A stretch of 64,000 bases of DNA from Fusibacter sp963666805 (GTDB lineage: Bacteria; Bacillota; Clostridia; Peptostreptococcales; Acidaminobacteraceae), in NCBI GenBank assembly GCA_963666805.2, contig CAXXWR010000001.1, forward strand, positions 124,001-188,000, given 5' to 3'. Under the pieces are notes generated by a model. The model ran no database searches. It saw only the letters and a list, made by a program, of their open reading frames with translations, and was not told the origin of the DNA. Each line of letters opens with the position of its first letter. Position 1 is the stretch's first letter. Made by a program: the position numbers and the translations under genes. Below, piece after piece: positions 7,259-14,475 of the stretch.

Positions 7259-7801
7259 TTATAACTCAATACCCCTTAATTCATCTCTATAGATTTTCAT
7301 GAGATACTCCGGTTCTTCTTCATCAGGGACTTGTATTGTCTTGAAATACCTAAATCCCACCTTTTCATATACTCTAATTGCCGCTTTATTCTTGGGTTCT
7401 GGTCCAATAATGCAACAATCAATGTCGCTTCTAGTAAATACAAACTTCTGTAAAAATTTCGTTATTATAATACTACCTAAGCCTTTATGGATATAATTAT
7501 CTTCACCAATAAACAAATCAATCCCTACAGCTTTCTCATCTGTATCCACATGCATACTATAATCTGGGAAATCCTTAATCATATATCTTTGTATGTAACC
7601 AATAGCTATATTATTATTAGTAATTATATAGCAATATACAGGCTGTTCACCTTTTATCCTAGGTAAGTACTTATCCAATACTTCAGCATAAGAACTTCCA
7701 CTTTTGTTGTACCATTCAGTAACAAAATTTGTATTTAACCATTTATTCATTAAATCTAAATCTTCCTCTTTCAGCATTCTAAACGATATATTTACTTCCA
7801 T
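7259..7801 (-). CDS. AAC(6')-like aminoglycoside N-acetyltransferase
   Basis: 180 residues, GNAT fold. The order of motifs follows AAC(6')-Ib-type enzymes: FVTEWYNKSGSSYAEVLDKYLP, then IAIGYIQRYM, then VGIDLFIGEDNYIHKGLGS with the acetyl-CoA loop, then PEPKNKAAIRVYEKVGFRY, and a tail with YLMKIYRDEL. These enzymes acetylate the 6'-amino group of kanamycin, tobramycin and similar drugs. The resemblance is by eye; whether it confers resistance is unknown. GGGGAG precedes the ATG. It is a lone cassette whose upstream attC is the one split by the insertion sequence. Confidence 0.75.
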   Translation of the reverse strand: MEVNISFRMLKEEDLDLMNKWLNTNFVTEWYNKSGSSYAEVLDKYLPRIKGEQPVYCYIITNNNIAIGYIQRYMIKDFPDYSMHVDTDEKAVGIDLFIGEDNYIHKGLGSIIITKFLQKFVFTRSDIDCCIIGPEPKNKAAIRVYEKVGFRYFKTIQVPDEEEPEYLMKIYRDELRGIEL

Positions 7802-7859
7802 TAGCTCCCCTTTAGTCTATTAACCTAATAATTACAAAATTGCATTAGTGTTTTATTTC

Positions 7860-7977
7860 AGATAACGTTTCCACGATTCACGACGTCTCACTCTTTTAAT
7901 GCGAAGCAGAAAAAGTGGCGCACAACTTGCTACACAAGTCGTGTGACATCAAGTGAGATGTTGGGAATCGCTGTGTT
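7860..7977 (-). repeat. attC-like site 9, larger part (interrupted by the insertion sequence)
   Basis: It closes in gene orientation with GTTATCT (complement of 7860-7866). Stem arms ACGTCTCACT and AGTGAGATG and the shared GAAAAAGTGGCGCA block (7909-7922) are intact. The opening box is cut: AACACAGCG lies at the left of the element, and the missing TGCTA lies beyond its right end at about 9507-9511. Confidence 0.7.
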
Positions 7978-7989
7978 CGTATTATTGAA

Positions 7990-8175
7990 TCATACCAGCT
8001 TGATCGTGGTATGTGTATTTTTGGTATATATCTCTTATCAAGCTAGGCATAGAACGTTCGCTGTGTTGGGCCAAGAGCCTGCCGTATAAACTGTTCATGC
8101 TAGCATTTTGTTCGCTTATCTCGCTTAAGCTGGTTAGGCCTTGAGCCTGCATCACCGCACGAACCTGAGAATCGA
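7990..8175 (+). ncRNA. Predicted bridge (seek) RNA of the IS110-family element
   Basis: IS110 elements encode a structured RNA in the non-coding end beside the recombinase, with one loop that pairs to the target and one to the donor ends. Here a 5' hairpin (7992-8012, ATACCA/TGGTAT) is followed by two similar modules. Module 1 has TCGCTGTGTT at 8058-8067, identical to the ten target bases 7968-7977, then GGGCCAAGAGCCTGC (8068-8082). Module 2 has AGCTGGTT at 8128-8135, identical to the element's right end 9499-9506, then AGGCCTTGAGCCTGC (8136-8150). Possible right-side guides are TGCTA (8098-8102, complement of TAGCA beyond the right end) and ACGAA (8159-8163, complement of TTCGT at the left junction). 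RNA limits are guesses. Confidence 0.65.
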
Positions 8176-8210
8176 CCATTTGCTAGTCCTAGTATTTTTA
8201 AGGAGGTATT

Positions 8211-9407
8211 ATGAACCCTATTGTTGCCATGGATGTTTCCAAAGGCAAAAGTGTAGCTGCTATTTTCTCTGATCACCATCATGTCATTAAAGACCCTTTT
8301 GAGTTCAGTCATGAGTTTGATGATCTTCTTTCTCTTACTGAGACCATCAACTTTTTATGTATGCCTTTCTCATGTAGACCTAAAATCGTCATGGAAGCCA
8401 CTGGTGTTTATTCTAAATCACTTGCTGAATTTTTCTTTGAACGGGGTTATGAAGTCTATGTCCTGAATCCACTCACTACAAGTCATATCAAGTCTAAATC
8501 CTTGCGAAAAGTTAAAACTGACCCAATTGATACAATGAGAATTGCTCATGCCTTTTACACGCTTAATCTCTCTCCATTTAAGCCTCAAAGTGCCATCTAT
8601 CAAGAACTTAGAATGCTCTCAAGACAATATGATGGTATTAACAAGACCTATCAGGAGCTTGTTGTAAGGCTTCATACTATTGTCGACCTTGTCTTTCCTA
8701 ACTTTAATCGTGTATTCTACAGTGTTAGGTCTAAAAGTGCTTTGCGCTTATTTCTTGTCTTTCCTACACCTCAAAGCATTCTAAAGGCTACGCCTCAAGA
8801 AATTGCACAATCTTTTCATTCTGATAAAAGAAATGATGCTTGGCATCTTGATAAAGCACATAAACTCATTGAAGCTGTCAAAGACTCGGCTGTTCCTCAT
8901 TCGGCACAAGTTCCTGTACTTTCTTACTATGCTCAGATTCTACTAGGCATGCAAAATACACTGAACGATATTCGTACTCAAATGAATAAGCTAGCCCGAC
9001 AGTCTCCTCATTACGAGCTTCTGACATCTATTCCAGGCGTCGGCGAAGTGACAGCTTCTGTGATTTTATCTGAAATCGGCGATATTAGCCGCTTTCATTC
9101 TAAAAAACAACTTGTTGCTTTTGCTGGTCTTGATCCTACCGTTTATCAGTCTGGTAAATATCAAGCGCGTAGTGGTAAGATTTCAAAACGTGGTACTCCC
9201 TATCTCAGAAAGGCTCTCTATATGGCTGCTTCTATTGGAATTAGTAAGCGTTCTAGCGGCTATATTAATTCTGTATTGAGAGCGCATTATGACCATTTAA
9301 TCGATAAGGGCAAACCTAAAAGGCTTGCTTTAACAGCTACATCATGTAAACTTTTACGTATTATCTTCGGTATGATAAAGAATAATACAACTTTTATTAA
9401 TCAATAA
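8211..9407 (+). CDS. IS110-family transposase (DEDD recombinase)
   Basis: 398 residues. The N-terminal RuvC-like DEDD domain has IVAMDVSKGK (first Asp), IVMEATGVYS (Glu) and KTDPIDTMRIAH (final acidic pair, about 104-115). The C-terminal Transposase_20 domain contains LTSIPGVGEVTASVILSEIG and the SGKISKRGTPYLRKALY segment with the serine-region signature. AAGGAGG lies just before the ATG. It is the only plus-strand gene in the first 50 kb, opposite to the cassettes. The protein works with the upstream RNA to cut and join donor and target DNA; that mechanism is known for the family and inferred here. The frame is intact, so the element may be active. Confidence 0.93.
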   Translation: MNPIVAMDVSKGKSVAAIFSDHHHVIKDPFEFSHEFDDLLSLTETINFLCMPFSCRPKIVMEATGVYSKSLAEFFFERGYEVYVLNPLTTSHIKSKSLRKVKTDPIDTMRIAHAFYTLNLSPFKPQSAIYQELRMLSRQYDGINKTYQELVVRLHTIVDLVFPNFNRVFYSVRSKSALRLFLVFPTPQSILKATPQEIAQSFHSDKRNDAWHLDKAHKLIEAVKDSAVPHSAQVPVLSYYAQILLGMQNTLNDIRTQMNKLARQSPHYELLTSIPGVGEVTASVILSEIGDISRFHSKKQLVAFAGLDPTVYQSGKYQARSGKISKRGTPYLRKALYMAASIGISKRSSGYINSVLRAHYDHLIDKGKPKRLALTATSCKLLRIIFGMIKNNTTFINQ

Positions 9408-9529
9408 TATCATTTTTTAACCCTACTGTGATAGGTTTATTAAGTGTGCCATCAATTCTTGTTTTAGATCTTTTTTATGGATTTACTTGACAAGTATTAG
9501 CTGGTTTAGCAGAAGTTAATTTGGAGTGT

Positions 9530-11581
9530 TTATTCACCTTGTAATAATATGATTTCTTTTTCAAGACTATCAATTTCATTGCTTAATTTAACTTTTTCAT
9601 AGTATTTATCTTTATTCAATGCATCAAACTTAATTAATCTTCGCGTGACAATTATTTCTTCGATAGATTTGCTAATGTTAAAAAATTTAACGATTCTATT
9701 TAGAACAAAAACAAAGGGAATCGATAATATAGGCTCTATTTTTGAAAAGTTTTGATAATATAGTTTTAAATAAACTATAATTGCACAAGATGATAATACT
9801 ATTTCTACCCCGTAAATGAATTTTAATGTTTTACGTTCAATATCGTTTCTACTTCTTTTCTCTATCTCTTCAATATCTAATAACTTTGACTTCTTTCCAT
9901 CCAACAATTCTGTTTTTGCATCTACTAACTCTTTTTTAATACTTTTATTTTTCTCTGAAATATCGTCAATTTCATTATTAACAAAAATTCTCTTTCCGTG
10001 TTCTTCGTTATAAAGGCTTTTATAAAGCAAAACTTCTTTATTAATTGAATTCAATGTACTATCGTATGAAGCTTTTAATTCATCTTTTTCTTCACTAAAT
10101 TTCTCTAACCACTGTTTTATTCCTTTATTGAATTCTTCATCGTTTGATTTATTCATCTTATCAATCTCAACAGATGTTTTGTTACTAGTTATTAAATAAA
10201 TTGCTGCGATTTCCTCTTCTGAAAGACTATTTTGTGAATACTTATTTAAGTTATCTTCGAACTCCTTAAGTAATGCTCTATTAGGAATAAACTCTTCGTT
10301 TGCAATTGTAATAAGCTTCATAAACTCTATTTCTGCAAGTTTATCTAAGTCTAGTCCTGTCGGTTTAGATAACCACAAAATTAAGAGCATATCATGTGAA
10401 GATATTTTTTCATTAATTGTACCTAATTTATTATATAGTCTATTTGTGTTATTTTTTCTATCTTGAATAAACCAGCATTTTGCTGACTCAATATTTTTTA
10501 TAGCCCCTTTTCTACAGTTTTTTACATATTCAATTGCTGCAGTATCATGAAACGCAGAAATCTCATCCTTATGTATTTTTTCAATAAAGTATTTATAGAG
10601 ATCGCTATTTTGTACTTTATGTTTAAATCGTTCAATATATTCGACTTTAATATTATATTTTTTTAAAGTAAGTTGAATATTAACTGCAGCTAATTCAAGA
10701 TCTGTCGAACTTATATTAGGATTCCTAAATGTTGCAATAGTAATATCATTATCATATATTTCAGATAAATTTACATACGATTTTAATTTAAGTGCTGTAT
10801 CAGATAAAAGGTTTTTGATTTCCTCTACAGTTTGATCAAAAATATAAAACTTAATGCCAAATTTCGTTGCAATATCATAAACACTCTGAGCAATTTCATT
10901 TGAGGTATCATTATGATAGCCAATTAAACTTATGAAAAAACTAGTATCAATTAGTATCTGAAAATTATAAAAAAGTTTATTATCGACTCCCTTTTCACAC
11001 ACGTAAAAAGTCACTAGCATACCCCAAAATATTTTTTTAATAGTTGCCTTTTTTTGAAAATCTTTCTCAATTTCAGTCAAATATCTATAATAGACTTCTT
11101 GTTCTTTTTGTAATTCAGTATTAGTTTTAATTTCTTCAGTAAAAGATATAATTTGATTGCAATATAGATTAACAAAGTCATAAAAATTTATATCATCATC
11201 ATAACCATTTTCCATACAAAATATTCTAAAATCTTCTTCAATGATATGTAAATCAGTAACATTTTCCTCATATGTCTCTAGATATTCTTCAAATGAATAT
11301 TTTCTAATCAGAATTGCTTTATCCTTTGAGTAGTGAATTATATTATTGGTTGATAGACTTTTTAATATCTCATCAATTAATGGAATCGGTATATTCACAC
11401 CAGAAACACGTCTAAATTCCTCCACAAAATCATTTAAAATGAAATTATGCATTTTATTTTTATACATTAATGATAATACATACTTAACAAGTGGTTCATA
11501 TACTTTTACAATATTATCAATGTAATGATTTCCATTATTAATAGTTGCTAGAAAACTAAATGTAACTATACTCTTGTTCAT
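9530..11581 (-). CDS. PIN-domain membrane protein of unknown function
   Basis: 683 residues from the ATG at 11579-11581, with GGAGG eight bases upstream; a TTG 15 bases earlier is less likely. I see a helical N-terminal part (1-205), then a PIN-like nuclease fold: ILIDTSFFISLIG (Asp 212), FDQTVEEIKNL (Glu 253/254), FHDTAAIEYVKNCR (Asp 346) and CWFIQDRKN (Asp 374), the four acidic positions of PIN RNases. After that comes a long charged, probably coiled-coil stretch (about 490-595), two hydrophobic segments (about 600-650) and a short basic tail. A PIN nuclease tethered to a membrane segment by a coiled coil resembles abortive-infection designs, but no such function is shown. Unusually large for a cassette. 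It lies between the split attC and site 10. Confidence 0.6.
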   Translation of the reverse strand: MNKSIVTFSFLATINNGNHYIDNIVKVYEPLVKYVLSLMYKNKMHNFILNDFVEEFRRVSGVNIPIPLIDEILKSLSTNNIIHYSKDKAILIRKYSFEEYLETYEENVTDLHIIEEDFRIFCMENGYDDDINFYDFVNLYCNQIISFTEEIKTNTELQKEQEVYYRYLTEIEKDFQKKATIKKIFWGMLVTFYVCEKGVDNKLFYNFQILIDTSFFISLIGYHNDTSNEIAQSVYDIATKFGIKFYIFDQTVEEIKNLLSDTALKLKSYVNLSEIYDNDITIATFRNPNISSTDLELAAVNIQLTLKKYNIKVEYIERFKHKVQNSDLYKYFIEKIHKDEISAFHDTAAIEYVKNCRKGAIKNIESAKCWFIQDRKNNTNRLYNKLGTINEKISSHDMLLILWLSKPTGLDLDKLAEIEFMKLITIANEEFIPNRALLKEFEDNLNKYSQNSLSEEEIAAIYLITSNKTSVEIDKMNKSNDEEFNKGIKQWLEKFSEEKDELKASYDSTLNSINKEVLLYKSLYNEEHGKRIFVNNEIDDISEKNKSIKKELVDAKTELLDGKKSKLLDIEEIEKRSRNDIERKTLKFIYGVEIVLSSCAIIVYLKLYYQNFSKIEPILSIPFVFVLNRIVKFFNISKSIEEIIVTRRLIKFDALNKDKYYEKVKLSNEIDSLEKEIILLQGE

Positions 11582-11605
11582 ATGCAAATCCTCCAAATTA
11601 ATTTT

Positions 11606-11728
11606 TGCTAACGTTCCCGCGATTCCCGCTGTTCCCCTCTTTTAACGCCTCAGCGGAAAAAGTGGCGCAGCGTGTGCCTCGCAGACGCTGTGACATCGAG
11701 GGGAATGGTGGGAATCGGCGTGTTATGC
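11606..11728 (-). repeat. attC-like site 10
   Basis: In gene orientation GCATAAC (complement of 11722-11728) to GTTAGCA (complement of 11606-11612), 123 nt. The arms are strongly complementary: CGCCGATTCCCACCATTCCCC against GGGGAACAGCGGGAATCGCG, allowing a few extrahelical bases as in true attC sites. It carries the GAAAAAGTGGCGCA block at 11656-11669. This is the best-preserved site of the array. Confidence 0.75.
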
Positions 11729-11740
11729 GTAGTTAGAATT

Positions 11741-12442
11741 TTAAAACTTATATTTCCCGTCTATTAGAAATGACATTGAAGCAAGTTCCTTCGCGTTTGA
11801 ATTATTATAATGTGTTCTGTTTGAAATGTAGTTGATTTCATTCATCATAATGTAGTAATGTTTATCAAATCCACTGGAAAACACAGAATGTTCAATAGCA
11901 CTTTTTTCTGAGAAAACAATAGCTTTTATACTTCTTTGATTGTTATTGATTTTATAAGTTAATCTATGATTTCCATCAACAACCAAATGATGATATTGAT
12001 TATTCTCAAACGGAATCAAAATTATTGGTTTCTCTCCATATACATCATCTAAATGTCCTTTGACAGGATTCCATCTAATTTCACTATTTTCGCATGTAAA
12101 TTCAGACAATTCAATCGGCTGCCCTTCATATTTTGACTCTTCAACTAGTTCTTTCATTATTGAAATCCGAAAATGTATGAAAATTGTATTATCTTCATGC
12201 AAAATTGGGTTTTGAAAAATCTCAGGCTCGGATGAAAGCATACTCCTTAAATGTAGTATTTTGGGTATGCTATTTAATTGCCGTTTCGTAGTATTATCAC
12301 AATCCTTCAATACATCCATCCAATTATGTAGATATTGAGTTTGAATAAGTGTATCATTGAAAATTTTCTGGCTGTTTAATTCATTAAATAATCTTTTGTA
12401 ATCAATTGAATAATGTTCAAATGTGATGAAATTAAATGGCAT
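11741..12442 (-). CDS. ParB/Srx-like cassette protein of unknown function
   Basis: 233 residues from the ATG at 12440-12442, with GAGGAG upstream; an ATG 18 bases earlier overlaps that site and is rejected. Near 152-166 the protein has LVVDGNHRLTYKINN, like the DGxHR motif of the ParB/sulfiredoxin fold, which binds nucleotides. The rest, including the N-terminal NFITFEHYSIDYKRLF and the C-terminal HYYIMMNEINYIS, is not recognised. ParB/Srx-fold proteins range from partition proteins to nucleases and kinases, so no role is assigned. It is the first gene of the array in the direction of transcription, where expression is usually strongest in an integron. Confidence 0.5.
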   Translation of the reverse strand: MPFNFITFEHYSIDYKRLFNELNSQKIFNDTLIQTQYLHNWMDVLKDCDNTTKRQLNSIPKILHLRSMLSSEPEIFQNPILHEDNTIFIHFRISIMKELVEESKYEGQPIELSEFTCENSEIRWNPVKGHLDDVYGEKPIILIPFENNQYHHLVVDGNHRLTYKINNNQRSIKAIVFSEKSAIEHSVFSSGFDKHYYIMMNEINYISNRTHYNNSNAKELASMSFLIDGKYKF

Positions 12443-12763
12443 TTTATTTTCTCCTCTCAAATTCTAATTATGCATAACTATTGCATTCCCGCCCCCCTGT
12501 CGCATATTTCTCCAAAAAAAGAATGATATACGACATAATGTCGGTAATCTCTCTTATATGCTAACTGGTATTACTCTTAGTACTTATTTTTTACAACAAG
12601 CCACATTAATTACAAATATTGTGCCCCTATATTATATCATCAATTTAATAGCATTATAAGCATTTAGACTTAAAAATTAGAATTATCAAACAAATAAACG
12701 AAATTTCATACAAAAAGGCCTAATATCAGTTATTAAGCTTTTTACTGATATTAAGCCTTTGTA
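12443..12763. other. Array boundary, non-coding; degenerate recombination box, no integrase
   Basis: Upstream of the first cassette gene there is about 320 bp without a gene. In gene orientation it contains GGCGGGAATGCAATAGTTATGC (12472-12493 complement), which resembles the closing half of site 10 with its GTTATGC box, and further upstream CCAGTTAGCA (near 12530-12570 complement). A TATAAT sits near 12620 on the minus strand with a poor -35, so a promoter for the array is possible. An integron would be expected to have attI and intI here; I see no integrase gene on either strand. Confidence 0.4.
12714..12760 (-). terminator. Terminator of the DUF1667 operon
   Basis: Arms AAAGGC(C)TAATATCAGT and ACTGATATTAAGCCTTT form a strong hairpin just after the operon's last stop codon, followed by TTTTTG on the minus strand. 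It insulates the operon from the cassette array. Confidence 0.8.
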
Positions 12764-13150
12764 TTATTTTTCAACTAAAATCTTTTCTTCTACTGGCATA
12801 TCTCTTGTCGCCACAAGGTTTATACCAAGCCCGAAGAGATTATCAATAATAATGTCTCCACAACTGATTGGCGCAGTCACACTGACCTTATTAATCAGTT
12901 TCATACAGTCAAACATCTTCCCTTTGGGGATAGCTTCCGATGTTTTAACAGGTAATCTTGAATAAAGCCCATTTTTAACAACAACAGTACTTGTGACCAC
13001 CCTTGTAGGAGCTGTCATTTCAGTAATGGCATAAGCTTGACCTCGTTTGCACTGATTACCACTTACCACGTAGCCTTTTTCATTTTCTTCACTTTTTTCA
13101 ATAGTGAGCTTACAGCCTTTTGGGCAGACGATGCATGTTAAAGTAGTCAT
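12764..13150 (-). CDS. DUF1667 protein, third component of the glycerol-3-phosphate oxidation operon
   Basis: 128 residues. It has CIVCPKGCKL at the N-terminus and QCKRGQAY near 33-40, giving a CxxCxxxC...C set that probably binds a metal or iron-sulfur cluster. The C-terminal half has the NLFGLGINLVATRDM segment typical of DUF1667. In Thermotoga and many Firmicutes this family is encoded with a GlpA-like dehydrogenase and an FAD/NAD oxidoreductase, exactly as here. It probably passes electrons between the two flavoproteins. The start overlaps the end of the upstream gene by four bases (ATGA-type), so translation is coupled. Confidence 0.8.
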   Translation of the reverse strand: MTTLTCIVCPKGCKLTIEKSEENEKGYVVSGNQCKRGQAYAITEMTAPTRVVTSTVVVKNGLYSRLPVKTSEAIPKGKMFDCMKLINKVSVTAPISCGDIIIDNLFGLGINLVATRDMPVEEKILVEK

Positions 13151-14475
13151 AAGATCACCTCGTTTTCTACAATTTCTAGGCTTAGTACTGGTTCTATCGC
13201 ATTAGCTGACGTTTCAGATAGCACTTGAGCAAGTTGATGCATTGAAATATTAATAGATGACATTTCTCCTGGAGCGGTATGCCCTATTTTACGACTGATG
13301 ATTTCTTGATCTCCTAGAGATACTTTTAAAGTGACATTGTTATAGACTTTTCTGACCCGAAAGTACAACTTAACATCTTGCTTGGACACTTTTAATGGTA
13401 ACTGGATAATTTGAGGCAACACATAAGCAAGCCCTTCTCCATTTAAAGTTTCTAAGGTTTTTGATTCTTGTGCTAACGTTTGATTTGCTTTGTTCATAGA
13501 AGCAACATAGTCTGCTGCTGCCTTTCCTGCCAGTGCGGATTCTTCTGATACAAAGTCCACCAGATCATGGACGTGAAGGACGTTCCCACAAGCAAAAATC
13601 CCTTCAATAGATGTTTGTCTATCTTGATTAACTCTAGCCCCTTTTGTGCGGGGATCAATTTCGATATGAGCATCTTTTGTTAATTCATTTTCAGGAATGA
13701 GTCCAACCGAAAGTAGAAGCGTATCACAGTCATAAACTTTTTCAGTATTAGGGATGATTTGCTTGTGCTCATCAACTTCAGACAAGACCACTTGTTCAAC
13801 CCGATTCTTACCGATGACTTTTGAGACGGTATGACTTAAAAGTAAAGGGATATCAAAGTCATCTAAACACTGGACGACGTTTCGAGTAAGTCCACTGGTA
13901 AAAGGCTCTAATTCTGCAACAGCAAGGACATTTGCCCCTTCTAAGGTTAACCGTCTTGCCATAATAAGACCAATGTCTCCTGAACCTAATATGACAACTT
14001 TTTTCCCCACTAGGTATCCTTCCATATTAAGGAAACGTTGAGCACTCCCAGCTGTATAAATACCCGCTGGGCGGTCACCTGCAATACGGATAGCACCAGC
14101 TGTCCTCTCTCGACATCCCATTGCAAGGATAATAGATTTAGCCTTTAAGGTCTGATAGCCCTTTTCTGGTGAGATAAGTGTGACTTGTTTTTGCTCATTG
14201 ACGTGAAGCACCATGGTGTTAAGCCAGTAGTCTATTTCAAAGCTTTCAATTTCTTTAATATAGCGGTTAGCATACTCTGGGCCTGTAAGCTCTTCTTTAA
14301 AGTGATGGAGACCAAAACCATTGTGGATACACTGGTTGAGAATCCCGCCAAGTTCTTTATCTCTTTCAAGGATCACTATTTTTCGAATCCCTTGATGGTA
14401 GGCCTCTATAGCAGAAGCAAGACCTGCAGGTCCGCCACCAATAACGATTAAATCATAATCATAATTTTTATCCAT
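13147..14475 (-). CDS. FAD-dependent pyridine nucleotide oxidoreductase (GlpB-like partner)
   Basis: 442 residues. It begins YDLIVIGGGPAGLASAIEA, the FAD-binding GxGxxG, and has the NAD(P)-binding VVILGSGDIGLIMARRL near 165-181, plus the IFACGNVLHVHDLVDFVS flavin-site motif near 295-312. CGNxL and MGCRERT are typical of the TM1433-type oxidoreductases found beside G3P dehydrogenase. It likely transfers electrons from glycerol-3-phosphate oxidation to a pyridine nucleotide or other carrier. The gene abuts both neighbours (one-base and four-base overlaps), so the three are one transcript. Confidence 0.85.
   Translation of the reverse strand: MDKNYDYDLIVIGGGPAGLASAIEAYHQGIRKIVILERDKELGGILNQCIHNGFGLHHFKEELTGPEYANRYIKEIESFEIDYWLNTMVLHVNEQKQVTLISPEKGYQTLKAKSIILAMGCRERTAGAIRIAGDRPAGIYTAGSAQRFLNMEGYLVGKKVVILGSGDIGLIMARRLTLEGANVLAVAELEPFTSGLTRNVVQCLDDFDIPLLLSHTVSKVIGKNRVEQVVLSEVDEHKQIIPNTEKVYDCDTLLLSVGLIPENELTKDAHIEIDPRTKGARVNQDRQTSIEGIFACGNVLHVHDLVDFVSEESALAGKAAADYVASMNKANQTLAQESKTLETLNGEGLAYVLPQIIQLPLKVSKQDVKLYFRVRKVYNNVTLKVSLGDQEIISRKIGHTAPGEMSSINISMHQLAQVLSETSANAIEPVLSLEIVENEVIL

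Larger units (their letters stand above)
7978..9506 (+). mobile_element. IS110-family insertion sequence inserted in an attC site
   Basis: A single DEDD-type transposase gene (8211-9407) is flanked by 233 nt upstream and 99 nt downstream. The left end follows CGCTGTGTT of the attC, and the right end is AGCTGGTT followed by TAGCAGAAG. Joining the flanks restores an attC opening box (TGCTAAC or GCTAAAC in gene orientation). The exact base is ambiguous by one or two T residues shared by both junctions. Short subterminal inverted repeats ACCAGCT (7994-8000) and AGCTGGT (9499-9505) are seen. The long upstream non-coding region fits the IS110 group. IS1111-type relatives that target attC are known from Gram-negative integrons. 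Confidence 0.82.

Noticed and set aside
8100..8312. Minus-strand open frame inside the insertion sequence 5' region
   Set aside because: It overlaps the predicted guide RNA and the transposase start on the other strand and has no recognisable product.
1004..11728. CRISPR array as an explanation for the repeated spacers
   Set aside because: The repeats are variable, hairpin-forming, 40-190 nt long and separated by whole genes of different length; there are no regular spacers and no cas genes.
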